Part shown: one piece after another, positions 46,812 to 52,686 of the stretch | Layout: every line of letters begins with the position of its first letter | How positions within the stretch are numbered: the first letter of the stretch is position 1 | NCBI GenBank assembly: GCA_024280155.1 | Contig: JAJRQQ010000078.1 | Coordinates: 1 to 52,686, forward strand | Source of the DNA: Bacteroidota bacterium | GTDB taxonomy: Bacteria; Bacteroidota; Bacteroidia; Flavobacteriales_D; Crocinitomicaceae | Length of the DNA: 52,686 nucleotides | Direction of reading: 5' to 3' | Translations under genes and position numbers: made by a program | The notes under the pieces: generated by a model | Seen by the model: only the letters and a program-made list of their open reading frames with translations | Databases searched by the model: none | Told to the model about the DNA's origin: nothing

Positions 46812-46835
46812 CAAATATATGAATATTCATATATT
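46812..46835 (-). promoter_or_regulatory. promoter and 22-bp perfect palindrome upstream of the LuxR-type regulator
   Basis: The minus-strand -7 box TATATTTG lies at 46812-46819, 26 bp before the ATG. It overlaps a perfect 22-bp palindrome at 46814-46835, half-site AATATATGAAT. No clear -33 TTG is found. The palindrome may be an operator, for instance for autoregulation, but AT-rich palindromes also arise by chance. Confidence 0.5.
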
Positions 46836-46858
46836 AAAAGGAAAGAAAGTAGAAATAA

Positions 46859-47929
46859 TTAAACTTTTACTAACCAGTTGAAAATATCTTTTTCCTTACC
46901 TGCTTGTAAATCATCGAGGTAATTCTTAATTTTCGTTGAGAATGTTCTTGGACTATTGGTTGGAATTTCAACCAGTTCACCTCTAAAACCAATTTTAGCG
47001 ATCGGTGCAATTGTTGCAGCAGTACCTGCACCAAAAGCATCAGTTAACCTTCCTTCTCTAAGAGCTGCAATAACCTCTTCAACCGTTATTTTTCTTTCTT
47101 CAAAAGGTATATTAAAATGATTCGCAACCTCAACAACAGAACGTTTCGTAATTCCTTTTAAAATTGTATCTGTATCTTCTGCAGGAGAGATTAATTTTCC
47201 ATCGATTTCAAAAACAACATTCATTGTTCCAGATTCTTCAATGTATTTATGTTCAATACCATCGGTCCATATTAATTGATCAAACCCTTCTTCTTGTCCT
47301 TTTTTAGCAGGATAAAGTGATGCAGCATAATTACCGGCTGTTTTAGCCATTCCTACTCCACCACGAGAAGCTCTTGTGTAGAATTCTTCAATTTTTACAT
47401 TCACTGGTTTAGTATAATAAACGCCAACAGGGCAAGTAAAAATGATGAAAGAATAATTGTCAGAAGGTTTTATTCCAATAAATTCATCTGTAGCAAACAT
47501 AAATGGTCGAATATAAAGAGAATAACCTTTTTTCTTCGGAACCCATTCATTGTCAACTTCAACCAAGTTTCTCACTAAATCAACGAAAAGTTCATCAGAA
47601 ATAGCTGGCATACACATTCTCTCGCAAGATTCTGCAAAACGTTTCGCATTCATATCTGGACGAAACAATAAAACATCACCGTTATCAGCACGTGTAGCTT
47701 TCATTCCTTCAAAGATAGATTGACCATAATGAATTGCAGAAGTTGCTGGATGCAATTTCAATGATTCAAACTTCTTTATTTCAGGAGTTTGCCATTTTCC
47801 ATCAGAATAATTCATCACCAACATATGGTCTGAAAATTCTCTACCAAAAGGCAGGTTATCCCAATCGATTTGATTAATTCTTGACTCAGTTGTTTTGTTA
47901 ACTTTTATAGGAAGTGTTTCGTTGATCAT
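46859..47929 (-). CDS. ilvE: branched-chain amino acid aminotransferase
   Basis: A 356-aa fold-type IV PLP enzyme that interconverts leucine, isoleucine and valine with their 2-oxo acids using glutamate/2-oxoglutarate. SAIHYGQSIFEGMKATR, YIRPFMFATDEFIGIKP, GGVGMAKTAGNYAASL (PLP lysine), IEESGTMNVVFEID and FGAGTAATIAPI follow in the family order. Length is typical for the larger (BCAT2-like) type. It has a good Bacteroidota-type promoter upstream, and the LuxR-type regulator lies 72 bp downstream on the same strand. Confidence 0.95.
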   Translation of the reverse strand: MINETLPIKVNKTTESRINQIDWDNLPFGREFSDHMLVMNYSDGKWQTPEIKKFESLKLHPATSAIHYGQSIFEGMKATRADNGDVLLFRPDMNAKRFAESCERMCMPAISDELFVDLVRNLVEVDNEWVPKKKGYSLYIRPFMFATDEFIGIKPSDNYSFIIFTCPVGVYYTKPVNVKIEEFYTRASRGGVGMAKTAGNYAASLYPAKKGQEEGFDQLIWTDGIEHKYIEESGTMNVVFEIDGKLISPAEDTDTILKGITKRSVVEVANHFNIPFEERKITVEEVIAALREGRLTDAFGAGTAATIAPIAKIGFRGELVEIPTNSPRTFSTKIKNYLDDLQAGKEKDIFNWLVKV

Positions 47930-47948
47930 ATCTCATTTTCTAGTTATG

Positions 47949-47978
47949 CAAATATACGGTTTTTTAAATTGAATTCAA
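47949..47978 (-). promoter_or_regulatory. ilvE promoter, Bacteroidota type
   Basis: Minus-strand TTTG ending at 47976-47979, a 19-bp spacer and TATATTTG (47949-47956) give a full match to the Bacteroidota consensus. The start of transcription would lie ~15 bp before the ilvE ATG at 47929. Confidence 0.7.
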
Positions 47979-48050
47979 AGTTGAATTCAATCTTGATTTA
48001 CTCGTTCAATTTTCATTTTTTTATCTATTTTCGTTGTAAATAACAATCAA

Positions 48051-49949
48051 GTGTCAAAAAGTATAGCAATTCTGGAGAAATATTGGGGATTTAAGTCTTT
48101 TAGACCTCTTCAAGAGGATATTATTGACAGTTCAATATACGGCCACGATACACTTGCTATTCTCCCCACTGGAGGAGGTAAATCAATTTGTTTTCAAGTG
48201 CCAGGAATTGCAAGAGAAGGTTTAACTCTTGTTATTTCGCCATTGATTGCTTTAATGGAAGACCAAGTGAAATCTCTACAAAAACGGGGGATTAATGCCG
48301 AAATGATTTCAAGTTCTATGACCTATCGTGAGATTGACATCACTTTAGACAATGCACGCTTTGGACAGATGAAATTCCTTTACACTTCCCCTGAGCGTTT
48401 AAAAACTAACCTATTCATTGAACGATTTAAAGAAATGAAAATCAGTCTGATTGTCGTTGATGAGGCTCATTGTATTTCTGAATGGGGTCATGATTTCCGT
48501 CCGTCTTATCTTGAAATAAATACTTTACGAGAAATCCATTCGGAAACACCAATAATAGCGGTCACTGCTTCTGCAACTGATCGAGTTCAGGCAGATATCA
48601 TTAAACAGCTTGCATTAAAAAAGCCTAAAATATTTAAGGGAAGTATCGCACGACCAAACATCTCCTATCAAGTTATTCATTCAACGAATAAACTTCGAGA
48701 AGTCATTAATTATTGTAAGTCACACAAAGATCAAACGGGTATTATCTATTGCCAAACACGCAGAAGTGTTAAGTTCCTTGTGACTCAACTGAGAGCATTA
48801 AAACTATCTGCAGGTTTTTACCACGGCGGTTTAAAGCACGAAGACAAAAGTTACATGTTTGAGCATTGGATGGATGGAGATTTAAAAATCATGGTTGCCA
48901 CCAATGCATTTGGAATGGGGATTGATAAATCTGATGTCCGATTTGTGTTGCACTATGAAATACCGAACAACATTGAAGCGTATTACCAAGAAGCTGGTCG
49001 TGCCGGACGGGACGAGGATGAAGCTTTAGCCATTGCATTCTGGGAACAAAAAGACCTCAAAACTATGCACCAACAATTGGAAATAAAATACCCACCAATT
49101 GATCGAGTAAAACAAATCTACAACAGTGTTTGTAATTTTCTATCCATCGCAACAGGTTCTGGAGGAAATGAGAGCTATGATTTTGATATACGTAAATTTC
49201 ATTCTGCTTTCAACATACCCTTCACAGAAATATATCACTCGCTTAAGCTTTTACAGTTAAATGAGACAATTACTTTTACGGAGAATAGTTTCCACCCTAC
49301 CCGATTAAAATTTGTCATTGGAAATTCTGCAATCTATAAATTTCAAGTTGCTCACGAACGAACTGCTCAGTTAATCATGCTATTAACGAGAAGTTACCCC
49401 GGTATTTTCGATCGTTTTATTAGTGTTGATGAAAATGAATTATCCAGAAGACTTAAACTATCAAGTAAAGAATTAAATACCCAATTTAGGTTTTTAGAAA
49501 GTCATGGTGTTGCTGACATTAACTATCAGTCAAACCTTCCAAAGGTTACTTTACTTACTGAACGTTTACCGGATGGTTATCTAAGTATTTCACCGGAGAT
49601 TTATTTGAATCGGAAAAAAATTGAAAAAGATAAACTAGGAGCAATAACAGATTACATCACAAAAGAAGTTTGTCGTGCTAATTTCATACGTAACTACTTT
49701 GATCCGAACGAAAACACAAACAATAACTGTGGAAAATGTGACAACTGCTTAAGACAAATTAATCAAGAATTAAGCATTTCTTCATTTTGGAAGAAAGTAG
49801 AATTGCTTCTCCCCTGTGAATTAAACACAATATGCGTTGAATTGAACATTTCTACTGAAATCGTTTCTGAGAAATTACGCTCATTAATTTTAGATGAGAA
49901 AATTACTTTGACCGATAATGTCTATACTAAATTTAATGCTTTTCCTTAA
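48051..49949 (+). CDS. recQ: ATP-dependent DNA helicase RecQ
   Basis: A 632-aa superfamily 2, 3'-to-5' helicase for recombination and fork repair. Motif 0 FRPLQEDII, Walker A PTGGGKS, motif Ia VISPLIALMEDQV, motif II VVDEAHCISEWGHDFRP, motif III AVTASATDRV, motif IV GIIYCQTRRSV and motif VI YQEAGRAGRDEDE are visible. The RecQ zinc-binding part ends with CRANFIRNYF and CGKCDNC. After it (~560-632) comes a short winged-helix-like tail and no HRDC domain, as in many compact RecQ forms. The start is GTG 48051 (MSKSIAILEKY). It overlaps the end of the converging repressor gene by 17 bp. Confidence 0.95.
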   Translation: MSKSIAILEKYWGFKSFRPLQEDIIDSSIYGHDTLAILPTGGGKSICFQVPGIAREGLTLVISPLIALMEDQVKSLQKRGINAEMISSSMTYREIDITLDNARFGQMKFLYTSPERLKTNLFIERFKEMKISLIVVDEAHCISEWGHDFRPSYLEINTLREIHSETPIIAVTASATDRVQADIIKQLALKKPKIFKGSIARPNISYQVIHSTNKLREVINYCKSHKDQTGIIYCQTRRSVKFLVTQLRALKLSAGFYHGGLKHEDKSYMFEHWMDGDLKIMVATNAFGMGIDKSDVRFVLHYEIPNNIEAYYQEAGRAGRDEDEALAIAFWEQKDLKTMHQQLEIKYPPIDRVKQIYNSVCNFLSIATGSGGNESYDFDIRKFHSAFNIPFTEIYHSLKLLQLNETITFTENSFHPTRLKFVIGNSAIYKFQVAHERTAQLIMLLTRSYPGIFDRFISVDENELSRRLKLSSKELNTQFRFLESHGVADINYQSNLPKVTLLTERLPDGYLSISPEIYLNRKKIEKDKLGAITDYITKEVCRANFIRNYFDPNENTNNNCGKCDNCLRQINQELSISSFWKKVELLLPCELNTICVELNISTEIVSEKLRSLILDEKITLTDNVYTKFNAFP

Positions 49950-50739
49950 TCATTTCTTTTAGGTCATACACTTCTTTCTGTAAATTTTGCAGGGATTTTG
50001 ACAAATCATTTTCATCCATTTTTATCTCAGGCAATTCTGGTGAGATATAATTCACAAACTTCCATATTTCAACGACATTATTTACATGAACCAAATAGGG
50101 TTCATAAAAAGTATTGGTAGAGCACAATTGAAAAGATTGCTTCGACTCCATCATGTTGTGCACCACTTTAAAAACAATACCATCATCTTTTGTTACAATT
50201 ATACAAGGCGTACCATTACGAATGGTCATCCAATTCTGAATAAATTCTCCAACAACATAAGACCCGTGAACAACAGGTGGCATAGAATCCCCTTTTATAG
50301 GGAAAGTTCTGTATTTTCGATCACGAGATAAAAAAGGCAAATTAAAAGTTGGTCAAACTTTCAAATAATCAGGATCAGCATAACCAGCGGTATATCCTGC
50401 ACTTGCTTTTACATTCACTAGTTCAATTAACTCTTCATTATTCCCGTCAACCATTGTCGTTAAAACACGCAGTTTTTGTCCTTTCACATCTGAATTTATC
50501 CCCTCTTCCAAAACCTTCCATTGGTTTTCATTGAAATCACTAAAATCTTTCTTCAGAACATCATCTACCGAAATTTTAAAGAAATCACTTAATAATATTA
50601 AGTTTTCTAAACTTGGTTGAGCAACATTGTTTTCGTAACCCGAGTATGAACTTCGAGTTAGACTAAGTGATTTTGCCACATCTTCTTGTGACATCTTTCT
50701 TCGTTTTCTTAATAATTTTAAGTTATTACCTATTTCCAT
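49933..50739 (-). pseudogene. LexA-like repressor (XRE HTH + S24 peptidase domain), interrupted by in-frame TGA
   Basis: The intact product would be ~268 aa. Residues 1-65 form a Cro/C1-type helix-turn-helix (LKLLRKRRKMSQEDVAKSLS, RSSYSGYENNVAQPS). A linker ends VKASAGYTAGYADPDYLKV, containing an AxAGY site like the self-cleavage region of Bacteroidota repressors. TGA (50353-50355) interrupts, then the same frame continues PTFNLPFLSRDRKYRTFP and the peptidase Ser in KGDSMPPVV. The catalytic Lys is probably in FKVVHNM. A coiled-coil tail (LSKSLQNLQKEVYDLKEM) ends it. The stop separates DNA-binding from peptidase domain. It may be a pseudogene, a read error, or an unlinked two-part regulator. 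Confidence 0.8.
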
Positions 50740-50813
50740 TGTTTAGATATTAATCAATATGATGTCGGAAAATTAATCAATTAATTCGAATGATACAAGA
50801 ATAAATAAAATTA

Positions 50814-51689
50814 TTAACGATAAAAGATTGTTTTACCTTTCATCCTAGATAAAACAGCGATATATTTTGCGCCAAAAAAGATAATTTGAGAAGAGTAGTA
50901 AACCCAAACAAGTAGAACGAGTATTGTCCCTGCAACACCACCACTAATTGCACCGAAAAAGAAATTGGACAAGTAGAATTTAATGAATAATTGACCGAAA
51001 TACAACAGTACACTTGTCAACAAAGCCCCTTGTCGTGCCATCTTCCAGTCAACCACACCATCAGTTAGAAATTTAAAGATAAATGTAAAAATAAACCAAT
51101 TGGTCAAGATAGGTACGCCATGTTTTGCTATAGTTAAGAAAGCATATTCTACAATAGATACTCCTTCAAAAAGCGTTTGCCCAAACGACAGTAAAAGAGG
51201 CTCAGTAAAATAAAGTAGTATAAAAAAGAGAGTTATACCAAAAATAAAAAGAATAGAAATTAACCTAGAAATAATTGAACGTAACACTAATTTAGTTTTA
51301 GGCACATCAACTGGCTTTATTCCATAAAAATCATTGATACTCCCTTTTAGGGAATTAAAAATCACTGTACATGACATTAAAAGGGCGAAAAAACCAATTA
51401 TTTGTAAATAAAGTTCTCCTTTAATAAACTCAACTTTATCGAGATAACTTAGAATTTCGCTAGGATCAGACAAGCCAACATCCTCACGCAACATTTCACC
51501 AATCAATTCCAAAACAACTTCTTCTCCAAAAAACTTTCCGACAAAAGTCACACTCAAATAAAGGATTGGAATCAATGCCAACATCGCATAATATGCCAAA
51601 GCAGCTCCATGTCTCATTGATTTTTCTTGACAAAATTCAATAAATGTTGACTTAATCAATAAAAAACGTTTCATCACTTTAAAATTCAT
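50814..51689 (-). CDS. YihY/BrkB family inner-membrane protein
   Basis: A 291-aa protein with six predicted helices. It begins with the amphipathic FLLIKSTFIEFCQEKSMRHG, then AALAYYAMLALIPILYLSVTFVG (the family's hallmark, starting ~residue 28), SILFIFGITLFFILLYF and the GGVAGTILVLLVWVYYSSQIIFFGAKY closing region (~250-280). The family was first called ribonuclease BN by mistake; its real function is unknown, and a transport or envelope role is assumed. Its ATG overlaps the stop codon of the ABC ATPase gene (ATGA), indicating translational coupling. Confidence 0.9.
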   Translation of the reverse strand: MNFKVMKRFLLIKSTFIEFCQEKSMRHGAALAYYAMLALIPILYLSVTFVGKFFGEEVVLELIGEMLREDVGLSDPSEILSYLDKVEFIKGELYLQIIGFFALLMSCTVIFNSLKGSINDFYGIKPVDVPKTKLVLRSIISRLISILFIFGITLFFILLYFTEPLLLSFGQTLFEGVSIVEYAFLTIAKHGVPILTNWFIFTFIFKFLTDGVVDWKMARQGALLTSVLLYFGQLFIKFYLSNFFFGAISGGVAGTILVLLVWVYYSSQIIFFGAKYIAVLSRMKGKTIFYR

Positions 51690-52600
51690 CTCTTAATTCT
51701 AATTTTAGTTACACCTTTCATTTCCTCCCGGCTTGTCAATAATATTCTCTCCTTTTTATCTGTATAAAAATAATTCAAAACCACCATCCCAATATCCGTC
51801 GAAAGGTCAAATTTCACATTAAAATTTGTATTCTCCAAAGAATATTCATTCGGGCGGAATAAAACTGTTTCCCCCTCAATTTCTATTTCATTTATCTCCC
51901 CCATCAATTCTGCTTGGGACTTACTTTCTGGCGAGTAATAAATATTTTTTATTATGTCCTCACGTACAATCACCTTATTTTCAACATGAATAATTCGATC
52001 TGCAAATCCCATTATTTCGGCACCATCATGCGATACAAGAACAATAAGTAGGTTGAATTCACTTTTAATCTTTTTTAAATATTGAAGTATTTTCCAACGA
52101 AGTCTTTGATCCAAATGAACAAAAGGTTCATCCAACAATAATACTTTCGGTTCACATGCCAATGCTCGAGCAATCGACAATCTCTGCTGCTCACCACCGG
52201 ACAACAGTTTAGCCTTTCTATCTTTTATTGAAGTCAATTCTACCAGCTCCAAAAATTCATCAATCAATTCTTTCTGAAGTTTCTTGTCACGAGAAAGTAT
52301 TTTCTCTTTTACATTTTCGTAAACCGTATGATATAAGTCTAAACCAAAATCTTGATTAACCAATTGGATTTCATCATAACCTGGAATTAACCGATTTTTT
52401 GGTCCTACAATTATTTTTCCTTCAAAACGAATCTCACCTTCATAAAAGTCGATCAATCCTGCGATTGTTTTCAATAATGTCGTCTTTCCTGAACCGCTTT
52501 TACCAATTACTCCATAGATTGCATCGTCTTTAAAAATTAAATTGACATCATCTAGAACCAAATCATTGTATTTGACACTAAGATTTGAAATTTCAATCAT
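51686..52600 (-). CDS. ABC transporter ATP-binding protein
   Basis: A 304-aa ATPase. Walker A GKSGSGKTTLLK (~33-44), Q loop EIQLVNQDFGLDLYHTVYENV, ABC signature LSGGEQQRLSIARALA, Walker B VLLLDEPFVHLD and the H-loop LVSHDG are in order. The last ~90 residues (~215-304) form a beta-rich accessory domain (GETVLFRPNEYSLENTNFNV, DIGMVVLNYFYTDKK) resembling a TOBE regulatory domain. No permease is in the window; the upstream gene, cut by the edge, ends 4 bp inside this start (ATGA overlap). The substrate cannot be told. Confidence 0.9.
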   Translation of the reverse strand: MIEISNLSVKYNDLVLDDVNLIFKDDAIYGVIGKSGSGKTTLLKTIAGLIDFYEGEIRFEGKIIVGPKNRLIPGYDEIQLVNQDFGLDLYHTVYENVKEKILSRDKKLQKELIDEFLELVELTSIKDRKAKLLSGGEQQRLSIARALACEPKVLLLDEPFVHLDQRLRWKILQYLKKIKSEFNLLIVLVSHDGAEIMGFADRIIHVENKVIVREDIIKNIYYSPESKSQAELMGEINEIEIEGETVLFRPNEYSLENTNFNVKFDLSTDIGMVVLNYFYTDKKERILLTSREEMKGVTKIRIKR

Positions 52601-52686
52601 TCTGCAATCAATTCTTTAGGGAACTCTTGTGCTGCAATAAAAATTCCAGAAACAGGATTAGACATTGGTTCGTAGTCTTTGATATA
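52597..52686 (-). CDS. unidentified protein, C-terminal 29 residues only
   Basis: An open frame enters from the window edge and ends at TGA (52597-52599), overlapping the ABC ATPase start by 4 bp. The visible end reads DYEPMSNPVSGIFIAAQEFP then KELIAE, too short to identify. The overlap implies one operon of at least three genes with the ATPase and BrkB-family gene. Confidence 0.55.
   Translation of the reverse strand, partial: YIKDYEPMSNPVSGIFIAAQEFPKELIAE

Noticed and set aside
49933-50340. A stand-alone peptidase-domain protein starting at TTG 50340
   Set aside because: It is in frame with the upstream HTH part, separated only by TGA and four codons; together they form one LexA-like gene.
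50353-50355. TGA as selenocysteine, or a changed genetic code
   Set aside because: Three different stop codons interrupt three genes, and TGA, TAG and TAA also end normal genes here (e.g. ABC ATPase TGA). No SECIS-like hairpin is apparent.

Overview
This 52.7 kb chromosomal window comes from an AT-rich bacterium of the phylum Bacteroidota, most likely order Flavobacteriales (possibly Crocinitomicaceae-like; family level is a guess). The grounds are: two proteins with C-terminal type IX secretion (T9SS) sorting domains, a TamL-type outer-membrane assembly lipoprotein, a two-repeat DUF1599 protein next to folP, a DUF5522 protein, Bacteroidota-type promoters (TTG / TAnnTTTG), weak ribosome binding sites and frequent TTG/GTG starts. 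No rRNA, tRNA, CRISPR array, transposase, integrase or phage gene was found.

Layout. 1-5.2 kb: tpiA (cut by the window edge), a DoxX-like membrane protein and DUF1599 on the minus strand, divergent from folP; then a 131-bp inverted repeat, a PLP enzyme of the ACC deaminase/D-cysteine desulfhydrase family and a DUF5522 protein. 5.2-10.3 kb: two unrecognised proteins, an acyltransferase, a secreted lipase, and an 850-bp non-coding stretch made of palindromic repeats. 10.3-14.3 kb: a tight minus-strand run (T9SS protein, Na+/Ca2+ antiporter, cystathionine beta-synthase, metal-receptor-like protein). 14.3-20.3 kb: FKBP lipoprotein, methyltransferase, then pnp, rpsO, accD and fbaA. 20.5-26.9 kb: UvrD/PcrA helicase, a secreted hypothetical, tamL (interrupted) and a TrmH-type rRNA methylase. 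26.9-31.8 kb: histidine kinase and response regulator followed by Wzz and O-antigen ligase, so envelope sensing sits beside surface-polysaccharide genes. 31.8-35.1 kb: a frameshifted exported protein and ftsK. 35.3-39.9 kb: an accessory island with a frameshifted Type IIG/ISP restriction-modification gene, an HNH-type nuclease and an attC-like palindrome. 39.9-46.8 kb: an interrupted B12-type radical SAM gene, MscS channel, an operon of hypothetical protein, ECF sigma and anti-sigma, the second palindromic repeat block, and a LuxR-type regulator. 46.9-52.7 kb: ilvE, recQ, an interrupted LexA-like repressor, and a BrkB/ABC ATPase operon.

Two things stand out. First, the intergenic blocks at 9.7-10.3 kb and 45.6-46.0 kb share two modules, A and B, arranged B-A in one and A-B in the other. 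Each module is a long imperfect palindrome, and module A shows a compensatory base-pair change between copies. That suggests a structured dispersed element, either non-coding RNA or a MITE-like hairpin. Second, five genes are interrupted: three by single in-frame stops (TAG, TAA, TGA) and three positions by an apparent one-base deletion (the radical SAM gene has both kinds). Sequence downstream of every lesion is intact, so these are either very recent inactivations, phase-variable switches, or sequencing/assembly errors. Read-level checking would decide.
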